Shown here: positions 51,428-61,471 of the stretch, piece after piece
How the letters are laid out: the number at the start of each line of letters is the position of its first letter
How positions within the stretch are numbered: position 1 is the stretch's first letter
Assembly (NCBI GenBank): GCA_964540025.1
Contig: CAZIKQ010000001.1
Span: forward strand, 124,001 to 188,000
Length of the DNA stretch: 64,000 bases
Source of the DNA: RGIG250 sp964540025
GTDB lineage: Bacteria; Bacillota; Negativicutes; Selenomonadales; Selenomonadaceae
Direction: 5' to 3'
Position numbers and translations under genes: made by a program
Notes under the pieces: generated by a model
What the model saw: the letters and a program-made list of their open reading frames with translations, nothing else
Database searches by the model: none
Told to the model about the DNA's origin: nothing

Positions 51428-52341
51428 CTTACGATCCGCGCCTTGCTGTAGAGCTCTGCGGCATTCACATGAATACGCCTGTCCTCACGGCCTCGGGCAC
51501 CTTTGGCTTCGGGGAGGAGTTTGCCGACTTCGTGGATTTGGAGCGGCTGGGGGGCGTAATGGTAAAGGGAACTACCCTGCTGCCCCGCCGGGGCAACGAG
51601 GGAGTCCGCATGGCCGAGACTCCCGCCGGTATGCTGAACTGTATCGGTCTGGAAAACCCGGGAGCCGAAGTCTTCCTGAAGGAAACTCTTCCCCGGCTGA
51701 AAAAATATAATATGAATATCATCGTAAACATCTCCGGCAGTACCACTGAAGACTACGGCACTCTGGCGGAAATGCTGGACGTTGACGGAGTGGCGGCCAT
51801 TGAGCTGAACGTTTCCTGCCCAAACGTTAAAGAGGGAGGCATTGTATTCGGCACTGACCCGGCAGCCGCGACCGCTGTTGTAAGGGCGGCCAAATCCCAC
51901 ACGAAGAAGCCCGTCATTTTGAAGCTCTCCCCCAATGTAACGGATATTGTCATGATGGCAAAGGCGGTAGAGGAAGCGGGGGCCGATGCTGTGTCCCTTA
52001 TCAACACCCTCATGGGCATGGCTATCGACATAAAAACGAAAAGGCCGGTGCTGGGCAACATTACCGGCGGCCTTTCCGGGCCCTGCGTCAAGCCTGTTGC
52101 CCTGCGGATGGTCTGGCAGGTAGCCGGGGCCGTGAAGATTCCCGTCCTTGGTATGGGCGGAATTTCTACGGCGGAAGACGCCATCGAATTTTTGCTGGCG
52201 GGAGCCTCCGCGGTGGTAGTGGGCACGGCGAACTTCGTAGATCCCGCCGCCTCCATGAAGATTGCCGACGGTATAGCCGCTTACCTTGACGAGCAAGGAT
52301 TTTCCCATGTGAATGAGCTGGTGGGATCGCTGGAGGTATAA
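51424..52341 (+). CDS. pyrD: dihydroorotate dehydrogenase, class 1B catalytic subunit
   Basis: A 305-aa FMN enzyme. The catalytic Cys is in ELNVSCPNVKEGG, with KLSPNVTDI and the C-terminal phosphate site MGGISTAEDAIEFLLAGAS. It overlaps pyrK by 4 bases. In related genomes pyrF and pyrE usually follow. Here the operon ends and a different block of DNA begins. Confidence 0.96.
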   Translation: MTYDPRLAVELCGIHMNTPVLTASGTFGFGEEFADFVDLERLGGVMVKGTTLLPRRGNEGVRMAETPAGMLNCIGLENPGAEVFLKETLPRLKKYNMNIIVNISGSTTEDYGTLAEMLDVDGVAAIELNVSCPNVKEGGIVFGTDPAAATAVVRAAKSHTKKPVILKLSPNVTDIVMMAKAVEEAGADAVSLINTLMGMAIDIKTKRPVLGNITGGLSGPCVKPVALRMVWQVAGAVKIPVLGMGGISTAEDAIEFLLAGASAVVVGTANFVDPAASMKIADGIAAYLDEQGFSHVNELVGSLEV

Positions 52342-52356
52342 ATTTCATAAGCAATC

Positions 52357-52396
52357 AAAAAAGCTGCCGCACGATTATGTGCAGCAGCTTTTGTTG
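52357..52396. terminator. terminator after pyrD (also faces the helicase operon)
   Basis: AAAAGCTGC-c-GCAC / GTGC-a-GCAGCTTTT with a GATTAT loop, followed by TTTGTTG. It lies 43 bases beyond the 3' end of the minus-strand helicase gene, so it can stop both convergent operons. Confidence 0.85.
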
Positions 52397-52438
52397 TTAT
52401 TCCAGTTCACAACCGGAGTTTCAGGATTACAGGCTATT

Positions 52439-55400
52439 TCAAATGTTGTCAAGAATTTTTTGGACGGCATATGGCTTGGCGTACTTGATATAAGCATCGC
52501 TCACAAAAATGGTGTCTGTATCATGCGGTTCAACCCACATTGCTGGATAGATAACAACCTTCTTTGCGCTCCCCCGTCCAATTGCGGTGATTTCATTATC
52601 AGCAGTGATTTCACAGCCTGATTGCTTAAGAATATTTGCCAAAGGCATGATCATGTTAATCTGTGTCTCTGGTTTTATAGGAGATGCTTTTATTCCTGTA
52701 ATACCCAATTCAAGGAGCTGAAGCGCGGCAAAGCGGTCAAGAATACCATGTACAAATTGGTTCCTGTAATGCTTCAGGCATTTGGAACACGCAGATTCAC
52801 AATCACAGGAACTCAACAGCTTTTTCATATCGGATAGTAGTTCGGCAATTGCATAGGCTACACTGACAGCATAACCAGCGCCGCTCGATAGGCTATCGTA
52901 AAGATAGATATCAACATAAGAAGCTTCAGCCCCAGTCCTGAGACGATAACCGGTGACAAGTTCGGTGAATTCAACATCAAGTTTTTTGCTTGCTACCAGT
53001 CGCAGTGCTTCAGCTAATGATTGAGCTGCCCGGCTAAGCCATGGATTATTATTCCGGTGTGCATTAATAATTTTGTCGTCAATTGTGAATTCAAGAACCA
53101 ACATATCAGTTATAAAGTCATAGCCAAGATTAACATTAAAGGAATTAATGTGACGGCATCTGCTTCGAGCATACTTCGACTTGTATGGCCTGTTAACGTC
53201 ATTTAGAACAGAAATATCGTTGCCTGGCATAGCAGCACCACAGTCTTTGCAGACCATAAAGCCCTTGTCATCCGATCCTTTATTCAGCATGATGATTCGC
53301 TGATTTGTTCGTGAAGCGATTCGTATGTTCTTGCAACCTTGGGCAAGTTTCATTTCTTCTGCATCTGGTAGAGTTGAATATAGAGGCTGCTGTACGGCGG
53401 TATATTCTTCTGATAGCTGAACATCCGGTATTGCTTCAGCATTTCTTGGTGCAAATCCCCAAGGACGCATCATTTCACGAGTGATTTTAAGATCATCGTT
53501 CCCACAGAATGGGCAATGTTTTGTGTTTTCTTCCATCAAACCAAACCAGCCGCACTCAGGACAAGAGATAATCTTCTTCACATAATTTGGGTCTTCCGTG
53601 TAGACACGTGCCGGGGTTAATGATTGACCGTGACGACGTTCGCTTCCGGGATAGTAGAATCCGCCAATCTGATAGGTTTGTTTATCAACAACAATTGCTC
53701 TGCCAGGAGCATATTCGCCAATCGCTATATCAAGTCCACGTTCAACTTCGTAAAGGATTTTCCCGCGCATATCTGGTATATAAGTACTGACGACATTCTT
53801 CGGGAACGAATATGTTGGGATGATACCTTCTTCATAAAGAGCATCCAAGAGAACTTTTGCATCGCCCTCTTTAGCGCCTTCAGCTACACCAAAAAGCTCG
53901 GGATGAGCATGATATTTTTCTTTGAGTGTATCAAGGGACTCTTTGAGTTCATTTGCAAACTCTGAATAATTAAAATCTGCTTCAATAGGCAAAAGGTGCT
54001 TGTATTTATCAATATTATGGGAAGCAAGATAGTTATTGAAACTGTCAAGAAAATTGTCGAGAAAATCGGCTGCGGGAACTGTATCAAGACTCATATGTTT
54101 TTCTGCGAGAAATTCCTGTAAGACCACCATAGTCAGATGACGCAGGAGGAGTTTCTCGCTTCGTACATCGATCCAAGGCCTGCGGGGATCGCCACGAAAC
54201 ATGGGAATCGGGTCATTGAAGTACAATATATCATGAGGACCATCTTCACAGAAGGTAACGATTGTAGATAAACTAGCTCCACGTCGGCCCGCACGGCCGG
54301 CTCTTTGTTGATAGTTTTCACGCATTGGAGGAATGTTTCGCAGACCAACTGCAACCAGGGAGCCAATATCAATACCAACTTCCATAGTGGTTGTGCTGCT
54401 GAGAATATCGACAGGCGTTTCACCATCTTGAATTAAGTCCTGGAAGCGTAACTCATACTGTTCGGTCTTACTCCAAATGTCGTCACGCTGGTCTTTATGT
54501 GAGAGCTGAGCAGTATGCTCCTCTGTGTCGATTATATGGATTGGCTCACCTTGAACAGCGTCAGTAACCGGCTTTCTCCAGAAACTAAGTGCTTCGTATT
54601 CGTTGGATTCCATCTTGTGGATATGAGTAGAACCGCAGCTTGGGCATCTGCCTTTCAGGAAAAAGGGTGTCAATTCAGAGCACTGCTCACACTTGTACCA
54701 TATATGAGTAACGTCAAAACGTGGTTTTACTCTGGAAAGGTCAATATATAGTTTACCATTATCAGGTTGCGCTGAGTCAAGGAACGCTTCCTTCAATACT
54801 CGTTTCCAGGTCATCTCAGTTTCATTTCCGTCGCTCCAACCTATGATCTCTCGAATGACTTTCGAAAACTCCCAGTCTTTATCAAGTCCATAACCACCTC
54901 GCTTTGGACGAACCTTTAATCGAACTGTATCATTGATGGTATGGCCAAGGCCAGTAGACATATCACAAATTGACAGAATCCAAGCGTTGAAGAAATTGAT
55001 AAATTCCTCATTGGTGACTGTCACATGGTTTTCCTCAAGAGCATCGACAGCATCAAAAAGTGCCTGATCGGTAGGTTCAATCCAGCTCGTAGCAGAGTCG
55101 TACAAAGTGTTATAACCTCCAGCGAACAGTCGAAGAAGGTATTCTTGCATCTGTACAGGCGCGTTCGCAATCGTAAATCGCGGAGCGTAGGCTCTTTCCC
55201 GTTTTACGCTTCGATTGTAATTATTCAGTGCGGAAGCACAATCTTCAGCGAATTTTGTGCGTTCATCGGCATGGAACATTTGCACATGACGCTGACCGGC
55301 TGCAAGACAAAAATAATCGTACAGCGTACTCATGGATTGCTCGACGGTTTGCTCTTCCATTGTTTTAATCGCTATTGCAAATAACTGCCTTGCAGCAGAA

Positions 55401-57685
55401 ATGTCAGAAGCATCAGACATATCTCTAGCCAGTTTTGCTGCACGTTGACGGCTATCAGAGAAAAGCAAAACCTTGCGTCCCTCGTTAGGAAACCGATCGG
55501 GATCGCTATCCTTTCCTGGTACAGCAGGTTGCAGTTGGAACTGCGACTTGATCAAGTTGAAGAAAGACTGATTACCTCGAGTGCTAAATGATGTAAGCTG
55601 CGATGTAGAAAGTTGATGCCTGCAATGTGGGCAGGTTGGAAAGGTAATGATCTGTGGTCTACCTTTTGCAGAATAATTGCAGTAGTACAACTTCCTGATC
55701 CACGGCTTGCCAGTGGAAGAGTCATCCATAAAGTTGACAAATCCACTTTTGACATCAAGATAACATGGCTTAATAGCGTTTTTGCCCTGTTTTGCAGGCA
55801 ACTCAAAATCGTCAGTTGGGATAAATAGATGTACTTCCTTCATCCTGCGATCCATTAACTGGCCGGGGTAGCGCCATAGGTATACGTTTCCATGAAGCTC
55901 TGAGTCATCTTCAAGGACATAGCCCTTGAAGAATAGTGCACCACAACGTCTGTCGTTGTAAAGCTCGTATACAACGCTGCCACAATGCGGACAAATCAAA
56001 TTACCATCGGACAAATAGATTTCACCTAAAGAGAGTCCTCCTTCAGAATGAGAACAGCTACAATTCGCATTGGCACAGGCGTATATTCCAGAAATGCCCC
56101 TGAAAAGCATATGCATACGCGCCGGAAAAAGGACAGAACCCTTGGTATCCTTTGCAAGTGGTGCAATTGCCAAAAGGACGCTGACTGTTTTTAACGCATT
56201 TTCCTGACTGAGATCCGGGAAAATACCGGAAGACAATTCCCCCAGAGATACTGCATTCCCGCGGCAATACTTGATGAGTTCATGGAATGGGCGATAATAA
56301 ACAAGATTGTTGTACATCCAGTTACAGATTGCATCCAAGGAGTTAATACTTTGGTCAAAACCTTCCAATTGACGCCAGAACGATAAGAGCGCAGAAAGTT
56401 TTAATTCATCCTTGTTCTCGAATTGACCAGGATCTGCACTTAAGAGAAGATTGGTGGGTATGTCATATTTCAACTGACCATCAATAACTTCTCTTTCGCC
56501 GGTTAGATAGCAGAACCGGGTTGCCTTGTCAGAAGCGGTAAGTTCATTTGCAAACTTCATTACTGAATCAACATCTTGCTGATTCTTGGTGGGCATACTG
56601 GCGGTTGTGAGTATAAATTGCACACGGTCACGGCTAATACCGAGCTTATGGAAAAGTCTGCGAATCAGCAATGCAACTTCGCCGCCTGATGAACCACGGT
56701 ACATATGTGCTTCATCAATAACAAACAGCAATTTGTTCTCGTTGTTCGAAGCAAGCCACTTGCGAGTATCGTCCCAAATCTTCTGCTCTCTGGGGCGTAG
56801 CAACATATATTCCAGCATAGAATAGTTTGTGATGAGAATATCTGGGCAAAATTGCTGCATTTCAAAGCGGGTTATTAGCTCTGCATCCTCATCGTTTGGA
56901 ATATGCCTGCTCTCATGAAGTCCTTGTAGGAACTGATGCATATCCGCTTTTGCAGGAATCTTTCCGTCTTTGAGAAGGTGATTAAAGTATTCTTTTTCAG
57001 AATCACTTTGTGGGAAAGACATTCTGGCCAAAGTCTTTTCGAGTTTTCTGTCCTGTTCTGTAGAAGGCTGCGCTCCAGGATATGGGGTTCGACCGGTATA
57101 CATACCAAACTGGGGACGGCGAACTTCGTCATCGCAGGTGTTTCTGAATATCTTGATAAATTTCTTATCAGGATCTCCAATCATCCTTCTGAGGCGGCTG
57201 ATTTGATCTGAAACCAAGGCATTCATTGGATACATAATAATTGTACGTACACCTCGTTTTGCCCATGATTCCTTAGAGAGCTTTGCCTCAGTAGCCATCT
57301 TCGCAAGAAGCGGCCACATAAAGCACTCAGTTTTACCAGAACCAGTACCTGTTGACACAAACAGATTTTCGCCTCTGTTTGCTGCTTCTAGCGCAGATAC
57401 CTGGTGGGCAAATGGAGATGTGAAAACTCCTATTCTAGCCTTTGCCAACTGTGAGAAATAATCTTTCATCCAAGGTTGGATAGATGCTGTTTCAATGCCG
57501 TTTTGTACAGTAACGTATGCTGGAGATGACTCAATAAAGGGTTTCTGATAAAGCAGTCCCTCATCATCCATATGATCGCTTAGTGCGGAAAGCAGAAGAG
57601 GAGATTTTCCGAAATACTGTGATTTAATATAGTCTTCCAGTTCTGTTCGTAACTGTTTATGAACAGAATTTGCTCCGTTTAGCAT
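52439..57685 (-). CDS. large DEAD/DEAH helicase with C-terminal DUF1998-like domain (DruE/COG1205-like)
   Basis: A 1748-aa protein. Walker A STGTGSGKT lies at about 111-119, ITNYSMLEYML and Walker B VIDEAHMYRG follow at about 285-330, and motif III TTASMP at about 360. The second RecA domain ends with YQQRAGRAGRRG near 1130. Zn-type pairs CPECGWFG...CPFCGNDD lie near 1375 and the DUF1998/MZB-like cluster CESACSKCLKHYRNQ near 1630. This layout is that of COG1205 helicases such as DruE of Druantia and DrmB-related proteins, which are linked to phage defence. The start overlaps the upstream stop (ATGA). Base composition is lower in GC than the pyr genes. Confidence 0.85.
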   Translation of the reverse strand: MLNGANSVHKQLRTELEDYIKSQYFGKSPLLLSALSDHMDDEGLLYQKPFIESSPAYVTVQNGIETASIQPWMKDYFSQLAKARIGVFTSPFAHQVSALEAANRGENLFVSTGTGSGKTECFMWPLLAKMATEAKLSKESWAKRGVRTIIMYPMNALVSDQISRLRRMIGDPDKKFIKIFRNTCDDEVRRPQFGMYTGRTPYPGAQPSTEQDRKLEKTLARMSFPQSDSEKEYFNHLLKDGKIPAKADMHQFLQGLHESRHIPNDEDAELITRFEMQQFCPDILITNYSMLEYMLLRPREQKIWDDTRKWLASNNENKLLFVIDEAHMYRGSSGGEVALLIRRLFHKLGISRDRVQFILTTASMPTKNQQDVDSVMKFANELTASDKATRFCYLTGEREVIDGQLKYDIPTNLLLSADPGQFENKDELKLSALLSFWRQLEGFDQSINSLDAICNWMYNNLVYYRPFHELIKYCRGNAVSLGELSSGIFPDLSQENALKTVSVLLAIAPLAKDTKGSVLFPARMHMLFRGISGIYACANANCSCSHSEGGLSLGEIYLSDGNLICPHCGSVVYELYNDRRCGALFFKGYVLEDDSELHGNVYLWRYPGQLMDRRMKEVHLFIPTDDFELPAKQGKNAIKPCYLDVKSGFVNFMDDSSTGKPWIRKLYYCNYSAKGRPQIITFPTCPHCRHQLSTSQLTSFSTRGNQSFFNLIKSQFQLQPAVPGKDSDPDRFPNEGRKVLLFSDSRQRAAKLARDMSDASDISAARQLFAIAIKTMEEQTVEQSMSTLYDYFCLAAGQRHVQMFHADERTKFAEDCASALNNYNRSVKRERAYAPRFTIANAPVQMQEYLLRLFAGGYNTLYDSATSWIEPTDQALFDAVDALEENHVTVTNEEFINFFNAWILSICDMSTGLGHTINDTVRLKVRPKRGGYGLDKDWEFSKVIREIIGWSDGNETEMTWKRVLKEAFLDSAQPDNGKLYIDLSRVKPRFDVTHIWYKCEQCSELTPFFLKGRCPSCGSTHIHKMESNEYEALSFWRKPVTDAVQGEPIHIIDTEEHTAQLSHKDQRDDIWSKTEQYELRFQDLIQDGETPVDILSSTTTMEVGIDIGSLVAVGLRNIPPMRENYQQRAGRAGRRGASLSTIVTFCEDGPHDILYFNDPIPMFRGDPRRPWIDVRSEKLLLRHLTMVVLQEFLAEKHMSLDTVPAADFLDNFLDSFNNYLASHNIDKYKHLLPIEADFNYSEFANELKESLDTLKEKYHAHPELFGVAEGAKEGDAKVLLDALYEEGIIPTYSFPKNVVSTYIPDMRGKILYEVERGLDIAIGEYAPGRAIVVDKQTYQIGGFYYPGSERRHGQSLTPARVYTEDPNYVKKIISCPECGWFGLMEENTKHCPFCGNDDLKITREMMRPWGFAPRNAEAIPDVQLSEEYTAVQQPLYSTLPDAEEMKLAQGCKNIRIASRTNQRIIMLNKGSDDKGFMVCKDCGAAMPGNDISVLNDVNRPYKSKYARSRCRHINSFNVNLGYDFITDMLVLEFTIDDKIINAHRNNNPWLSRAAQSLAEALRLVASKKLDVEFTELVTGYRLRTGAEASYVDIYLYDSLSSGAGYAVSVAYAIAELLSDMKKLLSSCDCESACSKCLKHYRNQFVHGILDRFAALQLLELGITGIKASPIKPETQINMIMPLANILKQSGCEITADNEITAIGRGSAKKVVIYPAMWVEPHDTDTIFVSDAYIKYAKPYAVQKILDNI

Positions 57686-58695
57686 CAGATTATCCCTCCT
57701 CTAAATTCATATCCCTCATCGGATAAAATATTCTTAATGGCTGCAAAAACTTCTGCTGAGAGTTTTCTCCTAAAATCGGACGGGAAAGATGTGCACGTCT
57801 CAGGCCAACTGTAGAGTTTCAAAAGTGCAAGTTCATGTGGCGGGAGCAAATAATTCATACGCACATGGACTAATGCTCCATCCTCAAAATACTCTATTGG
57901 CGGCAATGTTCCATAGGTTGAGAGGCAGGCGCATGCAAGTGATCTGTAATTGTAGGACTCTACCTGCCACTGTGGGAGTGGACTGGCTTCTATCGTAGTG
58001 CCAGAATAGCGGTAAAGATAGTATAATTGTGAACCCTTCATTCCAGTTCGAAGAATCGAAACCGTGCCAGTCATATCGGGCTTGTTTACCCAGTACCCTT
58101 GAGAGAAGGGCGGTTTTAAGCGAAGGTACTCTGTGTTTTGTTCAAACGACAGATTGAATTTCCAAGAGACAGCAGATAGCGTTATCTGCCACATTGCTTG
58201 TAAATTTTTCTGTTCGAGACCAAACATTGCCTTTAGCTTATTTGGATTTGTTGCTCCATACTGTTTTGAATAAAATCCAATACCGGATACGCAGGAAATA
58301 CTATCCAAAGAAATACCTCTTTGAAATAATATATCACCATACGGTTCTTCATGCTTCATTGATGAAATTATTCGGTTGGGGCAGTGATAAACCACGCCCG
58401 CGCTTAAGAATTGGTTTGCAATCTCATCTTCGAATTCCTCAGAAACATATGGCAAGCTGTCAGAGAGCTCCGGGTATATTGATTTGTAATTTGCAAGCAT
58501 ACTGCGGACTTTTCTTTTTAAGTGTACAATGGAAATGAGGTTTTCTTCCGGGTTGTCCCAGAGCGAAGCATAAGCCATCATTCCGCAGATACTATACACT
58601 AAACGAGTTTTCCAATCGCTCTCTGTTTCCTGTATTCCTTTATGGATGCAATACTTGTGTGCTACTTTTGAAAGTAGTCCGTTATATTTGTTCAT
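57685..58695 (-). CDS. unknown protein of the helicase operon (336 aa)
   Basis: I do not recognise a family. It is a 336-aa, probably soluble protein with an N-terminal helical part (HKYCIHKGIQETESDWKTRL), a middle with aromatic-rich strands (GQ/WQITLSAVSWKFNLSF) and a C-terminal region rich in Leu/Pro. Cys residues are scattered, with no metal motif. It overlaps both neighbours by the ATGA arrangement, so it is made in step with the helicase and the 921-aa protein and probably belongs to the same complex. Confidence 0.7.
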   Translation of the reverse strand: MNKYNGLLSKVAHKYCIHKGIQETESDWKTRLVYSICGMMAYASLWDNPEENLISIVHLKRKVRSMLANYKSIYPELSDSLPYVSEEFEDEIANQFLSAGVVYHCPNRIISSMKHEEPYGDILFQRGISLDSISCVSGIGFYSKQYGATNPNKLKAMFGLEQKNLQAMWQITLSAVSWKFNLSFEQNTEYLRLKPPFSQGYWVNKPDMTGTVSILRTGMKGSQLYYLYRYSGTTIEASPLPQWQVESYNYRSLACACLSTYGTLPPIEYFEDGALVHVRMNYLLPPHELALLKLYSWPETCTSFPSDFRRKLSAEVFAAIKNILSDEGYEFRGGII

Positions 58696-61460
58696 CAGAT
58701 TTCTCCTAAGACATACTTCAAATCATGCTTAAGATCTGCAGAAATTGCGATACTTTTTTCTGAATCAGTAATTGCCTCTGGGAGTTCATTAATTTCCAGT
58801 GAAGCATAAGCAATAGGAAGGACAGCAAACAAGAACTCCTCATCCATTGTTATTTCAGGGTAAATACCGTGCATCGTAGCAACAAGTCTGTTAATTTGAT
58901 TCCTGACTAACGAACCTATCTTTAATTTTGAAAGGATCCTTAAATTTTTACGTGAATCCTTTGGCGTTGAGTAGTCCTTGAAGTCCTCAGCAAAATAACC
59001 TCCATAGTATTTTCCAGTAGCTTTTTTATCCACAAAAAACTCTGTAAACAGGGGTAGCATAAATCCGTACATACTCTTTGGTTCAACTTGGATATCTTCT
59101 GCATACGGATGAGTGGCAACATAGAAAATATCTTTTTGAGAAAGAATCTCCGGGAGTCTGTTCATCCATCCACCTGCAAGAAGATTGTTGATTATCACGA
59201 TGTCTTCACCATTAGTACCGATTTCTGCTATTGCCTGATTGCTATAGCTGCCCTCACAGCAGAGCATTCCATATTTATGAACTGTCACGGCTGCGCTGAA
59301 TGCTTGAACAATGTCGATTGCATTAGGGCCAACAAGGAGGATTGGCTGCTTTTCAATGTAGGCAGCGCAGAGGAACGCAGCTAGGCCGCTGCTGTATTTT
59401 TTCGCTACACCAGCCTCTTCGAGTTCACATACAGCGGTATTAATGACATCTGCCCAAGAGTGATGAGCTTCGAGATTATTTAGATCCTTGAATGCTGAAA
59501 AAGTGTGATATGGAGTGGTAACAGGCTTGGACGAAACTTCAACTGTGGTAGGAGTCTCTGCCGCTGCAACCTGAATCGGTTGTCCACTAGCGAATGCCAT
59601 ATTTGCAATGAAATCTGCTGCGTTTTCGCGGGCTTTTTGTATTCTTTCAGCAACTGCTTTTTCAACATCCTCCGCCAGCTTTTCCTTTTCAGCGATAATT
59701 CCGGTAAGGCGTTTTTCCTCCAATTGGGTTTTATGAAGCTCCTCTTGTGCTTCAGCTAAACTGGTGGTAGCAGAACTCAATTCAGCCTTAAGTGAATCGA
59801 GTTTTTCCTGAGCTTCAGTCAATAGACTTTCGTTTTCTGTTTCCCAATCTGTGCGGATAAGTGCTTTTGTTTTTTCCTGAAGTTCAATACTTGCAGAAAT
59901 AGCTGAGAGAATTACTTCATCCTCCAAACTGTCTCCATCAACATATCTCCATACTACCTTTAGGAATTCATCCAGTAAGTTTTTCGCAACAGGATTGGGA
60001 CAGCGGCATTTGGTTTGTATTTTGTACGTTATGTCATCAACCGGAATTCCACCAAAGAAATTCTTAAAAGTTCTATACTCAGAGCGAGTCACATTCCTTG
60101 TTTTGTATGTTGCCCACGAGATTGAAGAAAAGACGACATCTCTCACAATTTCAAGCTGACTTTTCAAATAATAAAGTCTGTTCGGCAAACCAGCGAATGC
60201 ACTTCTATATATAGAAAAACCATTATCCAAACGCAAAATGTCATTACGGGTGAACTCGTATACTGGTACCTCAATACAATCCTCTGCAAAGGTGGTGATT
60301 CCATTCAATACCTTGAGTTCTTTGGCTTTGTTGCACAAAATACCCGTGTAGTTCCCCTTGGATATACGAATGGCAAACATGACGCTACGACTATGAATTG
60401 GAATTCCGATTCCATTTTTCAACAGGTTGATCAGTGCATCAAGGTTTGATGCCTCGGAAATGATAACGACTTCAATGGCCTCAAGGTTAGCGTTGTACCG
60501 GGATAATATATAATCTTTGGAAGGATTGTTCTCATTTTGAGTTGCCGACCAAGTCCAAATGCCATAGCAATCGTCCGTGGAAGGACCATCTTTATAGAAA
60601 ATCTTGTCTCTGTTTGTGAAGTATGGCGGGACATTTTCATTTCTATGAAAAATACAGTAGCGCCCATTGTGGTCTAAATCAGCGTAACGAACAAGCCACT
60701 TTTGTTGCCTAGAATCTGAGATAACACCACATAAAGAAACGATTTCATCGCTACCAACGGGGGGTAGAATAGAAGTATCTGTATCGTCAAACTGTGCGAG
60801 ATAATTAACATCATCGCTTTTAGCAACGGTAGGAGCGGTCTGCAATTCAGTAATTCTCTCTTGCGCCTCAGCCAACGAGGATGCCAATGTGTCTTTGTCA
60901 TGTTCAATCTCTTGTATTCTCTGTTCGTATTCTGCTTTTATAGTATTAACATCCTGCTGAGCGGCTTCAATTTGAATGCGTAGCTGGTGTTTTTCTTCTT
61001 CCATACTTTTAATGCGGTCAGCCACTTCGGCAATCCTTGCACGCTCAGATTTGATGCCCTCCATTCTTCCATGAAGTTTAGAGCGGGCATCCACGTCCAG
61101 AGTTTTTCCTGCAAGTTTGAGATATAAATCAACGTTATTGGCAAAGACAGAGTCGAGCATAGTCGTTGCTAGGGCAATGTCATGCGTTGAGCCTTCCCCT
61201 TCAAGCTTTTCTATGTTTTCCTGAATTCCTTTGAGCCAGGTGTCTACATTTTCATGAACCCACTTTGCGATAAAGAACTTGTCAACATTGGCTGTGGCAA
61301 TTGACAGCGCATGTTGCTCTGTCAATAATTTGGCTCTGAATCCTTTTTGTATTTTCAGGAATTCTTGTTCGTTTTTTTTGAAGAATTCTTTGAATTTTCT
61401 ACCGTTGATAATCCCGCAGAGGATTGATTTTTCTTCCTTAGTAAGATCATTGTAATTCAT
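58695..61460 (-). CDS. coiled-coil protein with degenerate ATPase-like domain (921 aa), helicase operon
   Basis: N-terminal helical domain (to about 145), a coiled coil (about 145-225), a central domain of unknown fold (about 240-530), a second long coiled coil (about 545-625), then a C-terminal domain. The last contains QPILLVGPNAIDIVQAF near residue 710, which resembles an AAA+ Walker A without the GK[ST], and DIVIINNLLAGGW where a Walker B would stand but without the acidic pair. It may thus be a non-hydrolysing structural or sensor ATPase relative (inference). ATG 61460 follows AAGGGGA. The stop overlaps the next gene. Confidence 0.7.
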   Translation of the reverse strand: MNYNDLTKEEKSILCGIINGRKFKEFFKKNEQEFLKIQKGFRAKLLTEQHALSIATANVDKFFIAKWVHENVDTWLKGIQENIEKLEGEGSTHDIALATTMLDSVFANNVDLYLKLAGKTLDVDARSKLHGRMEGIKSERARIAEVADRIKSMEEEKHQLRIQIEAAQQDVNTIKAEYEQRIQEIEHDKDTLASSLAEAQERITELQTAPTVAKSDDVNYLAQFDDTDTSILPPVGSDEIVSLCGVISDSRQQKWLVRYADLDHNGRYCIFHRNENVPPYFTNRDKIFYKDGPSTDDCYGIWTWSATQNENNPSKDYILSRYNANLEAIEVVIISEASNLDALINLLKNGIGIPIHSRSVMFAIRISKGNYTGILCNKAKELKVLNGITTFAEDCIEVPVYEFTRNDILRLDNGFSIYRSAFAGLPNRLYYLKSQLEIVRDVVFSSISWATYKTRNVTRSEYRTFKNFFGGIPVDDITYKIQTKCRCPNPVAKNLLDEFLKVVWRYVDGDSLEDEVILSAISASIELQEKTKALIRTDWETENESLLTEAQEKLDSLKAELSSATTSLAEAQEELHKTQLEEKRLTGIIAEKEKLAEDVEKAVAERIQKARENAADFIANMAFASGQPIQVAAAETPTTVEVSSKPVTTPYHTFSAFKDLNNLEAHHSWADVINTAVCELEEAGVAKKYSSGLAAFLCAAYIEKQPILLVGPNAIDIVQAFSAAVTVHKYGMLCCEGSYSNQAIAEIGTNGEDIVIINNLLAGGWMNRLPEILSQKDIFYVATHPYAEDIQVEPKSMYGFMLPLFTEFFVDKKATGKYYGGYFAEDFKDYSTPKDSRKNLRILSKLKIGSLVRNQINRLVATMHGIYPEITMDEEFLFAVLPIAYASLEINELPEAITDSEKSIAISADLKHDLKYVLGEI

Positions 61461-61471
61461 AATATATCCCC

